A stretch of 64,000 bases of DNA, taken from NCBI GenBank assembly GCA_903813345.2, contig CAIIXF020000008.1, positions 1,187,341-1,251,340 on the forward strand. Direction: 5' to 3'. This document shows, in pieces, positions 23,601-31,054 of this stretch. Position numbers and translations under genes: made by a program. Every line of letters begins with the position of its first letter. Position 1 is the stretch's first letter. The DNA is from Owenia fusiformis (Eukaryota; Annelida; Polychaeta; Sabellida; Oweniidae). A model generated the notes under the pieces. The model searched no databases. It worked only from the letters and a program-made list of their open reading frames with translations, and was not told the origin of the DNA.

Positions 23601-25491
23601 AATCAACTAAGTTCTATAAAACTTAGAAGATTTTAGCTGTTTCCCGAAATTCCGCTCTGGAGGTCCTTCCTCGACAACATCTGGCATCGCACTGACGATC
23701 CTTCAACAGCGAGATACTTATATAGGCCGGATGACGTCATCAATTTTCGTACAAGATTTCAACTGTGAATTACAGCTTATTTACGCCATATTTCGCTTCA
23801 ATATTGATCATACAGCAAGATTATAATATTGACTCAAGAAATATAACAGTAATTAATCACTATCTAGTCTAATTTCACTTCGATTCAATCGAATCAAAAG
23901 CAGGAAGTAAAATAATAAAGGTGTCATGTTAGACTACCGATCAACTACAAATTAGACTGCCAGATAAGACTGCCCGATCAACATAAACAAAATCGTGATC
24001 AAATAAATAAAACATGCGAACTGTTTCACCTCTGTAAGTACAACCTAAGTGCTGCAAATGATACTACATTTATAAATCTTAATAATCTCAATGGGAAATT
24101 ACTTTCCAGGTGTAATAATTACCTAATGTACAAAAATACAGCACTTTATTAAAAATCAAAAATTTTACATTTAAAATTCCGTTACAGTATTGATCAAATT
24201 ATATATTCAAAAACATTTACACAGATTGATACAATGGGATTATCCTGGTATTGTTAAAGCTTGTGCCTTATTTGTGTATAATGTTTAATAATAATATAAA
24301 TAAATTTAATATCTTTTTAAACAAACTTTTAAGTTACTTTGGCCTAGTCTAATTTTTTCAGATTTTCACCGAAGTTCTATTGTGCAAGGTAACACAGGAA
24401 AAAGTAACTGGACGAAAATCCCTGGGATTTTTTTCAAAAAATTGGTTGAGGTAATTTTGCGGTTTTTATCAATCCACCAAATTAAAATGTCCATCAAATT
24501 AAAGCAATTTACAGTATCTAGAAAGTTAGATGTTCAAATAGAAAAAGCATTGCACCATTGGATAGTCAGTAGTAGAAGCATATTACACTTTCTTATGAGA
24601 ATTTGGCTGGTGAGATACCAAATGTTATAGGCAAATGGCTTCTTTGGATACAAGATCTGTTTGAGAAGGAATTTTCAATAAAGTTACTCAATTTATTCAA
24701 AATAGAAATTTAAAATTTTAATATATACTCAAATACTAGTTAACAGATTTAGTACAAATTTTAAATTCTGTTGAGAGGTGGCATGGGAGCTCTGTTTAAG
24801 GAAATTTTCAAGGTGGCCACTTAACCATTTTGGAAATAAATTGATCTTCGATACCTCATGGTTTATACATAACACTATACAGAGCTATATTTTATTCAAG
24901 ACATGGTTTATACAAAACACTATACAGAGCTATGTTTTCTTCCAGGCATGATATATACAAGACACCATACTGCCATACAGAGCTATGTTTTTTTCCAGGC
25001 ATGATATGTACAGGACACCATACAGAGCTATGTTTTATTCCAGGCATGATATATAATATACATAACACTATACAGAGCTATGTTTTATTCAAGACATGGT
25101 TTATACATAACACTATACAGAGCTATTTTTTTCCAGGCATGATATATACAAGACACAATACAGAGCTATGTTTGTAATGAACTGTTCAACAAACTTCACG
25201 GAAATCCTAAGATATCCTGCTGAAAAAGTGAACAAAAAACTTAGTAAACGACAAAAAAAGCTTAACAAAAATAAAAAGAAAGACTCACCAGATGCAGCTA
25301 GTGTTTTAACAGATGGACAACAGAATCAAGATGACAATTCAATGGTAATAGATGGCCCTAGTGGTAGTACTGAAGCAGACGACAGTGACAAAGTACACCC
25401 AGTGACATGTTCAGAATGCAATACAGAAGTTGGCGTGTATGATTCAGATGAAGTTTACCATTTTTTCAATGTATTGGCAAGCTATAGTTAA
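5634..25491 (+). CDS. EAPP: E2F-associated phosphoprotein (EAPP)
   Basis: Nuclear phosphoprotein known in vertebrates to bind activating E2F factors and modulate E2F-dependent transcription. Exons 5634-5698, 7507-7685, 8096-8230, 8440-8653 and 25137-25491 join in phase to 948 bases, 315 residues plus stop; human EAPP is 285. Matching blocks in order: HMFLHGTPEQKRR, SSSDEDDFEKQMDQEL, FYDDIYFDSDDE, TNDDLLYDPDQD, SDAVLDCPACLTTLCIDCQR, YKTQYRAMFVMNCS and, at the C-terminus, CSECNTEVGVYDSDEVYHFF then NVLASYS. The CPAC/CIDC and CSEC cysteines could bind a metal. All donors are GT. The exon 3 start (8096, after TTTTACACAG) is chosen because it keeps phase and has a pyrimidine tract; upstream alternatives are weaker. 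Intron 4 is 16.5 kb, swollen by a retrotransposon, and contains a second gene on the opposite strand. Confidence 0.93.
5931..6950. repeat. Two tandem copies of a 510-base segment with foldback core
   Basis: The segment starting ATAAATTCTTACCTCAGTGT at 5931 recurs at 6441 and both run on through a shared GAGAGTTTGAGACA block. Inside each copy, GGATTGGCTCCCAGAATGCA is followed about 100 bases later by its near complement TGCATTCTGGGAGTCAA, so each can fold into a hairpin. It lies in EAPP intron 1 and has no supported coding sequence. Confidence 0.75.
8840..8945 (+). mobile_element. GTCACCA-ended dispersed element, copy 2 (partial)
   Basis: Matches the family middle and tail: TTTTTTGTGGATGGGATTCAG, then CATCTGTAACAAATGGCAGG and GGTGACATTGTGCATGTTAATG. 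The palindromic head is missing or degenerate. It lies in EAPP intron 4. Confidence 0.65.
9045..9798. other. EAPP intron 4, relic of a TATCCCA-ended repeat and otherwise featureless
   Basis: ATTATCCCACTGAACAAAGT at 9045 resembles the left end of the element at 37360-38066, including the following AGGGAT and the ATGGCTGCCATTTT-like run. The partner end was not found. The rest is AT-rich with no supported gene. Confidence 0.35.
9799..12096 (-). pseudogene. Fibrinogen-related (FReD) protein gene, 5'-truncated
   Basis: Three exons on the minus strand, inside EAPP intron 4: a coiled-coil exon (11689 to about 12096), a 72-base linker exon (10594-10665) rich in Thr/Ser/Asn, and a terminal exon (9799-10445) with a fibrinogen C-terminal domain. 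Phases all match (1, 1). The domain shows RRFDGSVDFYRGWVEYQSGF, DNYRLTIGGYTGTAGDS, LTYHNGMQFTTKDRDHDEY (the usual calcium-site region) and CAVFRKGAWWYNAC; the usual GGWT segment is replaced by CSGGCVYIA. The coiled coil has degenerate repeats (LxxxxxETQNxxxKNxxD). Such secreted proteins act as lectin-like recognition molecules in invertebrates. No signal peptide or start exon is found: upstream of residues NIDNLDAHLS the frame hits a stop and runs into a retrotransposon LTR. It may be disrupted, or may still use exons farther upstream. Confidence 0.75.
12097..13925 (-). repeat. 3' LTR, outer end missing
   Basis: Aligns with 22361-24186 but lacks the first ~870 bases of the right copy and an 11-base piece just after GTAGTATAATT. 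The inner end is ...CCGTTACA. It keeps the last units of the 90-base array. The junction with the flanking gene shows a short direct duplication, ACAACCTTGATG, as if a deletion was repaired with filler sequence (inference). Confidence 0.9.
13926..13934 (-). other. Polypurine tract
   Basis: On the minus strand AGGGGGGAG lies directly before the 3' LTR start TGTAAC, the standard position for priming of plus-strand DNA synthesis. Confidence 0.85.
13935..14212. other. Retroelement 3' untranslated stretch
   Basis: Between the end of the basic tail frame and the polypurine tract. It is rich in CTAACTA/TATCTAA words (for example 13985-14165) and no open frame is supported. Confidence 0.5.
14213..14667 (-). 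pseudogene. Retroelement Pol C-terminal tail, arginine/serine-rich
   Basis: An open frame offset by one base from the integrase frame; the two can be aligned as one protein interrupted by a single-base frameshift near 14665-14680. The frame continues upstream of the first ATG (14617) without a stop for about 50 bases. It contains a basic KPSRRERKRPRHLDDF patch, then many Arg-Ser/Arg-Asp pairs ending near SRDRDWRSRSRDSRWKSRSQ and a KRYKRE end. This resembles the RS domains of splicing factors. Such tails are not standard in Ty3 integrases, which more often end in a chromodomain or nothing. Nuclear import or chromatin tethering is a guess. Confidence 0.7.
14610..18155 (-). pseudogene. pol: Retroelement pol: RT, RNase H, integrase with internal stops
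   Basis: One reading frame broken by in-frame TAG (17025-17027) and TGA (16371-16373), and separated from gag-protease by TAG (18156-18158). Order: spacer; RT with SPWASPIVLVKKKDNSWRFC, DMASGYWQCEL, VVMPFGLANAPSTF and the catalytic YLDD (17001-17012), only a few codons after the first stop; RNase H with LDTDASNESIGAVLSQ and YCVTRRELLA, with the TGA five codons before the end of the conserved TDHSSL block; integrase with HHCC zinc site (GHFGIKKT...CKIC), catalytic D, D and E in AIDILGPF, LHSDQG and DGMIERYNR; and a GPF module (SKWKGPFQI). All catalytic residues seen are intact. As it stands only fragments could be made without stop suppression. Confidence 0.92.
18156..21422 (-). CDS. gag: Retroelement Gag-protease polyprotein
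   Basis: 1,088 codons starting at the first ATG after the primer site (48 bases upstream). Parts: acidic N-terminus; about residues 184-245 a run of near-repeats (NMEGHMS, HIEGQVA, NMGSQVN) likely to be coiled coil; a Pro/Arg-rich linker; a gag capsid-like region around 490-670 (ATSLRGQAQQLIYEM, ELVSALDKRF, RFAQAIPDDE); a nucleocapsid zinc knuckle C-x2-C-x4-H-x4-C around 740 (CYYCDKLRHYQSDC, lacking the usual Gly before His); and an aspartic protease around 814 (FLVDSGAVRTMI). A long acidic Ser/Pro-rich tail precedes the TAG. Gag and protease being one frame with pol following in the same frame after a stop is the notable feature. Confidence 0.92.
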   Translation of the reverse strand: MDTEAPKSIESGDLSDTNIDKSKDVEKTVFVKLATDGEIDNPIAKDDTLQYTGRKATEHMATELPAMEKWRLPSEADPDERHPTVGGAEAIYPSDKTGIETEFKKAWGGQTTGYWSRTVHDGVYSPQSQAWGARPKGDRYMPRTSTMITTPAELKLGTQERPVDREMKTHIHVMEDAINQNVTTINMMEGQVSNMEGHMSHIEGQVANMEGHMSNMGSQVNNIGGDLTQMKDQMNNLCQTLQMVLQSSTSRPEPVLQGDVRPSSPVVKLGTSVDTRTMLQAKSSATPQRLQSREVLSTFNPQQGVVGGPTLVNPELTADQPRIVTPPKWPLRRQKRIASDEDFPGLPKRPAFKSPPTKRRVVAVKSEDDYGFGETKFVGTPSKRMFVPQQTQSQPSKDRYRSTYDELPNEAETRYEEALQTNANMTHFTPQEEETAVPMNDTMPSVIAQFAKMHEETTKLVGKVLEETIPKRTASQSKTKIKPDTYNGTTPWIDYKAYFAMCVSANSWSDEEKKQFLATSLRGQAQQLIYEMDPGYTYDELVSALDKRFGPGGKADVYQAEWVGRTRKPKETLQTLGQDVRRLTSLAYPELPRAAQDRLARERFAQAIPDDEIRRSIHNHSGDCSTLDKAIEIAIREESYLESERMRKGLKPRHRDERINAVEEKQTQNEMMQFLKTFQEMHRDSTVMQNKLMQEMPANLMKVVQEMHKESTANLKTIIQELKDKEKSNESGEKKPVSRGVKCYYCDKLRHYQSDCYKKQNDIKKGIIKDSKGESTNPVKFLTHGDLEISKSDSSDTTIRKIIATGTVCGTKVEFLVDSGAVRTMIGQRSYMQIPDRLKPRLYPADRVFIQASGSPIAVCGIIDGIIELDGQETQTSIVVADIDHDGILRSDFMTITGAVINNGAKELTFPASQLAEAMAANVIEDKMLPSTTASEKASANTDTEIIQLEEPEEPELPPAPCPTDESDSSDDDLTELKLGTPVSQSTPVGVRSSPIGYYPDKLGEEDGWEPVPDVPFCPGLICFTPKSGVIPKTPSVSQGSTSQVSSSDVQGIQDTPDSQDVEPDLSQYQRSLQSEDLFSNKSSSPEL
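21471..21489 (-). other. Primer binding site, tRNA-Leu
   Basis: The plus strand reads AATCCCACCGCTGCCACCA, identical to the last 19 bases (with CCA) of a common metazoan tRNA-Leu family. It lies one base from the 5' LTR edge at 21491. Identification of the tRNA is from memory of tRNA-Leu 3' ends. Confidence 0.85.
21491..24186 (-). repeat. 5' LTR, full length 2,696 bases
   Basis: Bounded on the plus strand by TGTAAC...GTTACA, an inverted 6-base end. It is long for a Ty3/gypsy LTR. A 90-base tandem array fills 21985-22830; another block has repeated ACTAAGTT/TTCCAAAA words (22995-23260). Near 23730 GATGACGTCAT (CRE-like) follows a TATATAGG word, possible promoter elements; orientation relative to transcription was not resolved. 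Confidence 0.9.
21985..22830. repeat. 90-base tandem array inside the LTR
   Basis: Equivalent positions (GTAGTATAATTC, later GTAGATGTATATTC) occur at 22003, 22093, 22182, 22273, 22364, 22455, 22541, 22631, 22721 and 22811, so the period is 89-91 bases over about ten units, each ending with a TCCTGGA(T/A)C word. Because 90 is a multiple of 3, the last units stay open on the minus strand as a 30-residue repeat. Nothing else suggests this is translated. The left LTR keeps only the last few units (from 12111). Confidence 0.85.
24187..24855. other. EAPP intron 4, right part
   Basis: AT-rich sequence between the LTR and the acceptor array. I searched the minus strand for a signal-peptide exon of the fibrinogen-related gene and found none convincing. 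An 82-residue plus-strand frame at 24382 has no recognisable features. Confidence 0.4.
24856..25180 (+). repeat. Tandem copies of the EAPP exon 5 splice-acceptor region
   Basis: Seven units of about 45-53 bases; each runs CATG(A/G)T(A/T)TATACA...CACTATACAGAGCTATGTTTTATTCCAG in variants. The last unit is the true exon start (acceptor at 25135-25136), coding HDIYKTQYRAM. Good-looking TTCCAG acceptors recur at 24944, 24997 and 25042. Using those at 24997 or 25042 meets a stop within about 20 codons, and the 24944 one runs out of frame to a stop at 25177, so only the last acceptor gives EAPP. Confidence 0.88.
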
Positions 25492-25755
25492 CTATAATAT
25501 AATACTATTATCTCCAATGATTGGTGTCTCCTTTCAACTAGTTTATGGGGACCTGATTAGAATTATTTTTCTTATATCATCATAATCAACCATGCAAAAA
25601 GGCCTCGGAGAAGGAGAAATAGTTCATAAGGGAACACAATTTTAAAAATTTCTGTACTATTTATAGCTTGCCAATTCCTATTAACAAAATGGGAAATTCA
25701 AGGACATACTAGTATATTTGTAATTCTCATCCTAAATAACTTTAAAATATTTTTT

Positions 25756-26469
25756 ATCACACCATCGGTGGGATATAGTCGTCATACTGGTCGTGGTCGT
25801 GGTCGTGATCGTGGTCGTGATCATGGTCGTGATCGTCCCGCTTTTTTGTCATCGCCGTTTAAGGAAAACTGCTCATCAGATTTTCTCCAAATTCGCAGAG
25901 ATGATACAGCATATGAAGTACTAGAGCTGATTAACTTTTGGGTTGCCATCTTGTTTTCTGGCAGCCATTTTGAAGGTTTTTCGAAAAATCTTGTCATCGC
26001 CATTTCAGGAAAACCGCTCATTTGATTTCCTTCAAATTTACACAAATGATAGAGGATATCAAGTACTAGAGCTGATTAACTTTTGGGCGGCCATCTTGTT
26101 TTCTGGCAGCCATTTTGAAGATTTTTCAAAAAATCTTGTCATCGCCATTTCAGAAAATCCGCTCATCGGATTTCCTTCAAATTTACACACATGATAGAGG
26201 ATATCAAGTACTAGAGCTGATTAACTTTTGGGTGGCCATCTTGTTTTCTGGTGGCCATTTTGAAGGTTTTTCGAAAAATCTTGTCATCGCCATTTCAGGA
26301 AAACCGCTCATCGGATTTCCTTCAAATTTACACAAATGATAGAGGATATCAAGTACTAGAGCTGATTAACTTTTGGGCGGCCATCTTGTTTTCTTGTTCT
26401 TGAAATTTGTAAACATAATAGGAGAACAGTTTTCCTGGTTCATAGTGTCTGCCTATTTGATGGTGTGAT
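25756..26469. mobile_element. Inverted-repeat element with internal 145-base array
   Basis: Ends are ATCACACCATC (25756-25766) and its exact complement (26459-26469). Inside, after a GGTCGTGGTCGTGATCGTG hexamer tract (25786-25836), the block holding GAGCTGATTAACTTTTGGG recurs at 25924, 26069, 26214 and 26359, exactly 145 bases apart. Overlapping frames called here on both strands are the repeat. It lies just 3' of EAPP, possibly in its 3' untranslated region. Confidence 0.75.
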
Positions 26470-26713
26470 CTCGTTTACGTCCTGTGCCTTGTTTATATTT
26501 ATAACAGTATCATAATGTTACTTACACCATCAATAAACTTGGATATAAACCTACTCTTCTAAAAAGAAGAATAGAAGTATTTGCACTTTTACAATTTTAA
26601 AAGGCAATCCAGTGATGTTCAACATAATCTAATTCTCCATGTCCTTGTCAATATATTTGTAACATCCCTGGATGACAAGTTGCTACTACAGCTCAGCTGT
26701 GTCGACTTAAGTC

Positions 26714-26785
26714 TTGATTGCTCAGGGTTAGAGCATCAGACTCTGACTGGAAGGTCCTGGTTTTTATTTCAACACATGGCATTTC
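26714..26785 (+). repeat. tRNA-like SINE head, degenerate
   Basis: GATTGCTCAGGGTTAGAGCA resembles a tRNA D-arm (box A), followed by CAGACTCTGACTGGAAGGTCC where the anticodon arm would be, and CCTGGTTTTTATTTCAACACA in place of box B GGTTCGAATCC. Too decayed to be a working tRNA gene. Confidence 0.5.
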
Positions 26786-26819
26786 ATTTAGCACATTCCC
26801 TTTCATATTATTATGAATA

Positions 26820-27533
26820 AGAAATTGTTTATGGTTGTTTACCATGGGAATTTGCTATTGGCCCTTAAAGTGACTTTTGAGGGTTTAGAGAGGGAATATA
26901 CTAGATGAGTCTATGGTTAATGAATTTACAATGTACATGTAGTTACAATGTATGTAAAAATAAATATTTTTATAGAATATTTTAAACTTGTTTATGTAAG
27001 TAATGGTGTTTAATTATCAACAGTTGTGGAAAAAAGAAGTTAGTTGCCTCCTCATCCTTGTCTTTCAATAGAGGCTTTTCCATATAGCTTTGAAATCCCG
27101 CTAAAGTCTCGTTTTAATGAGAGATCTGCATTTTTAACTACTAAAAACTAACATTTTCTTCTATTTGATGGCATATACGAATTCTGTGTGTAATTTTCTA
27201 TCAAAACAACTTTGATTTGCACTGTTAGTTACCTTTATTCAAATTCTAGAGATTTTCAAGTTTTCAAAAAATGGTCGGGCTAAATTCCCATTGGCACAAT
27301 GTTGAAAAACCTTCAAAAGTTCATTTACTCTTAATAGTGTTTTAAGTTGATCCAAATGGAATTACTTGCTATTAAGTTGCCATGTTATTTAGCCCTACCA
27401 ATACCCATGATGCCATCTATTTTTCCATTTATATGGAAAAGGGTCAATTGAGTATAATAAAATTAACACTATTCGCTAATGAAACCATAATTTACCCCCT
27501 CCCCCTAAAATAAAAAAAACTAACTTTGCTTTA
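26820..27533. other. Intergenic, no gene seen
   Basis: AT-rich stretch between the SINE-like piece and the expanded GTCACCA element. I see no exon, RNA gene or clear repeat. Confidence 0.4.
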
Positions 27534-29345
27534 TTATGTCACCACCAAAAGTGGTGACATATTGTTATGGTCTCCGTTTTTTTGCGACGGCGGTTGGTGG
27601 TTGGAGGTTGGCGTCCGGCGTCTGTAACAATTTCTTACAACTTCCTATAACTTAACAAATACTGTTTAGATTGACTTCAATTTTTTTCTAAATCATCTAC
27701 ATGTTCTCAGAAGTTCAAATCTTTAGATTTGACCTTCAATGACCTTCTCAAGGTCAAAAAGGTCTTTTTTCAACTTGCTTCACATTGACTAAAATTTTTT
27801 TCAAAATCATCTACAAGCTCTCAGAAATTCAAATCTGACTTTAGATTTGACTTTAGATTTGACATTTGACCTTCAAATCTGACTTTAGATTTGACATTTG
27901 ACCTTCAATGACCTTCTCAAGGTCAAAAAAGGTCAAAAAGGTCTGTTTTCAACTTGCTTCAAATTGACAAAAAGGTCTTTTTTCAACTTGCTTCACATTG
28001 ACTAAAATTTTTTTCAAAATCATCTACAAGCTCTCAGAAATTCAAATCTGACTTTAGATTTGACTTTAGATTTGACATTTGACCTTCAAATCTGACTTTA
28101 GATTTGACATTTGACCTTCAATGACCTTCTCAAGGTCAAAAAAGGTCAAAAAGGTCTGTTTTCAACTTGCTTCAAATTGACTAAATTTTTTTTTCAAAAT
28201 CATCTATGTGTTCTCAGAAATTCAAATCTGACTTAAGATTTGACTTAAGATTTGACATTTGACCTTCAATGACCTTCTCAAGGTCAAAAAAGGTCAAAAA
28301 GGTCTGTTTTCAACTTGCTTCAAATTGACTAAAAAAAAATTTCAAAATCATCTACGTGTTCTCAGAAATTCAAATCTGACTTTAGATTTGACTTAAGATT
28401 TGACATTTGACCTTCAATGACCTTCTCAAAGTCAAAAAAGGTCAAAAAGGTCTTTTTTCAACTTGCTTCAAATTGACTAAATTTTTTTTCAAAATCATCT
28501 ACATGTTCTCAGAAATTCAAATCTGACTTTAGATTTGACATTTGACCTTCAATGACCTTCTCAATGTCAAAAAAGGTCAAAAAGGTATTTTTTCATCTTG
28601 CTTCAAATTGACTAAAATTTTTTTTCAAAATCATCTACATGTTCTCAGAAATTCAAATATGACTTTAGATTTGACATTTCACCTTCAATGAACTTCTCAA
28701 GGTCAACAAAGGTCAAAAAGGTCTTTTTTCAACTTGCTTCAAATTGATTAATTTTTTTTTTCAAAATCATCTACATGTTCTCAGAAATCCAAATCTGACT
28801 TTAGATTTGACATTTGACCTTTAATGACCTTATCAAGGTCAAAAAAGGTAAAAAAGGTCTGTTTTCAACTTGCTTCAAATTGACCAAATTTTTTTTTCAA
28901 AATCATCTACATCTTTTCAGAAGTTCAAATTTGACTTTACAAGTTCTCAGAAGTTCAAATCTGACTTTAGATTTGACCTTTAACTTCAATGACCTTCTCA
29001 AGGTCAAAAAGGTCTTTTTACAACTTGCTTCAAATTGACTAATTTTTTTTCAAAATCATCTACATGTTCTCAGAAGTTCAAATCTGACTTTAGATTTGAC
29101 ATTTGACCTTCAATGACCTTTTCAAGGTCAAAAGGTCTTTTTTCAACTTGCTTCAAATTTACTTAATTTTTTTTTCAAAATCTACATGTTCTCAGAAGTT
29201 CAAATTTGACTTTTCATTTGACATTTGACATTCAATGACCTTCTCAATGTCAAAAAAAGTCAAAGAGGTATTTTTTCAACTTGCTTTAAATTGACCAAAT
29301 TGTTTTAGGTGGTGACATTTTGTCATGTTAATGCCTTGTTCCACA
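27534..29345 (+). mobile_element. GTCACCA-ended element, copy 3, with a 1.6 kb internal array
   Basis: Head: ATGTCACCACCAAAAGTGGT then GACATATTGTTATGG and a GGTTGGTGGTTGGAGG middle. Tail: GGTGGTGACATTTTGTCATG then TTAATGCCTTGTTCC at 29308-29342. Between them, about twelve units share TTCAACTTGCTTCAAATTGAC and TGACCTTCAATGACCTTCTC; successive CAACTTG words lie at 27771, 27950, 28163, 28311, 28459, 28594, 28730, 28866, 29021, 29144 and 29278. Unit length varies from 123 to 179 through internal duplication of ATTTGAC runs. Other copies of the element lack this array. Confidence 0.75.
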
Positions 29346-30261
29346 ACTGTTGATTCCTTTTAGAAAAGTGGAAAACAATATTTCCCATGTTATTTTCCCA
29401 TAGGGAAAACTCATGCAATCCATTGCTTTCAGCTAATTTTGCTCACCCATAATGGATCTCTTTAAAACCCCCAAAGGAATCACTTATTCCTTTAAAGGGG
29501 TTAACTGTGTGTCAAAACACAACATATTGATGCAAGAAAAATTAAAAAAGCAGGGGTGGAAGGGGTTGAAAATCAGGAAAACATTTCAGAAAAAATGTGT
29601 CGGTGGGTTGTTTGCATCTTCCCTGTCTCAAAGTCAAAATTATTTTATCATCTCTAGAAGTGTTTTTCCTGGAGGTAATGTATCAGTCGAATATATGCAC
29701 CTGTTTAAATCCTCAGAAAATAGCCAAAAACCCAACATATGACTGTCCCAAATGTGTTGCGTAACTTTCCCTCCTCCTCCTCTTCTATTTGAGATTCCCT
29801 TCTTTTTTAAATACCTTCAGTAAAAGTACATGTAAATAAGTTTGAGAATATGAGAAATCTACTTCGCTATCTCATATAATTAAAATTGAAATAAATTGGT
29901 AATAGCTTTGAGGCCAGTTTTACAAGATTTTTCCTCAGAGTAATCTATGTCATATTTTTTCTAAAATCAAAGAGTTCTAACTTCATCTCAAATGCCTTGA
30001 ATTTAAGATTCATTGATATGCTTCTTAAAATGCAGATGGTGAATTTGAATAACTTTGTATGTAATATCACTGCTGAATAAAAATAAAAAAATAAAAAACT
30101 TCCACATTTTTTATCAGTGAATTTTGCATTTGTAAGGAAGACATTGCCATGTTTATTAAAAAGATATCTTCCAATTTGTACACAATCCTTAATCAGTATT
30201 TTTTGCTTCCACTAAGTTGTATATGTTTATGTCTTGTAACAATAACTGCAAAAGCTAATAA
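29346..30261. other. Intergenic, no gene seen
   Basis: A 96-residue frame at 29452 has no recognisable domain and no splice context. Otherwise AT-rich. Confidence 0.35.
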
Positions 30262-30632
30262 TTAAAGGGGCAATAAGGACTGTAGAGAAAATAGGAATTT
30301 TTTTTCATTTTTTCTGGGCTATCAAGGCAACATTTGGTTTAACATCTTCTGTGACATACCTATTTTCTTAAAATGTATGGATAAATTATCAATTTCAGCA
30401 TTAAGAAGTGTAAATTCAGTTCAAAGGTTCAAAAAGGGGACTTCCACTTTTATATTTTTAAGACCCACCATGTTTCAAGAGGAATATCAGCTAAAATAAT
30501 GTTTATCTAGGGCGTTTCTTTGTAGATAATAAAAATAGATGTTAGTCTTGATGAAATATCCAAACTTAAATATATTTTGACACGATGACATGATCGTTGA
30601 ATGACCCCGCTGCACTAATTAATTAATTTTAA
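30262..30632. mobile_element. TTAA-flanked MITE, copy B
   Basis: Inverted relative to copy A at 3210-3580 and the same length (371 bases). Left end TTAAAGGGGCAATAAGGACTG matches copy A closely; the right end (CTGCACTAATTAATT...TTAA) is more diverged. Confidence 0.7.
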
Positions 30633-31004
30633 AGAAGATTTTAATTCTGAAATTAATTTTAATAGATAATTGTTTTAGACTTTTTACAATTAAAAAAAGA
30701 CAGATTGCTTCAACTCATTTAACCCAGTCCAACTACAATCCCTTGTCCCCCCCCCCCCACTACAACAAGAAGGTGTTTGGTCAAGTAGATGGGGGTCACA
30801 GAGTAGACTAATTTAACCCAATAAAACACTTTCCCAACTGTTGCTGTACATTTACTCTAGAAATGATTCAGGCTACATTGACACGACCCCTTAAAGGAAG
30901 TGCATCTAGGACACTTGCATAAGAAGCGTTGAAGATGTGTAGTAAATATAGTAACCTACTTTCACTTTCAGTTTTCATTCATTAATTTGCGCCATCTATA
31001 ATTT

Positions 31005-31054
31005 TGTCGACGCATGCGCAGAAAGGTGGCCATTTTGAAAGCTGATCTGGGAAA
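31005..31054 (+). promoter_or_regulatory. Putative core promoter motifs of the ASPP gene
   Basis: GCATGCGCA (31012-31020) matches an NRF1 site and GGCCATTTT (31028-31036) a YY1 site, a pair common in TATA-less housekeeping promoters, placed 20-45 bases before the proposed ASPP ATG. Motif matches only. Confidence 0.4.

Larger units (their letters stand above)
12097..24186 (-). mobile_element. Ty3/gypsy LTR retrotransposon, recently inserted but defective
   Basis: Complete order on the minus strand: 5' LTR (21491-24186), tRNA-Leu primer site, gag-protease, RT, RNase H, integrase with GPF module, basic RS tail, polypurine tract, 3' LTR (to 13925). The LTRs begin TGTAAC and end GTTACA. Where both LTRs exist (about 1.8 kb) I see two substitutions and one 14-base indel, so the insertion is young. 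The left LTR lacks its outer ~0.9 kb and the target duplication is not recoverable. It sits in EAPP intron 4, opposite to EAPP and directly abutting the fibrinogen-related gene. Confidence 0.93.

Noticed and set aside
24932-25177. 81-residue plus-strand frame before the EAPP last exon
   Set aside because: It is the splice-acceptor minisatellite read in the wrong frame; the repeated peptide reflects repeat units.
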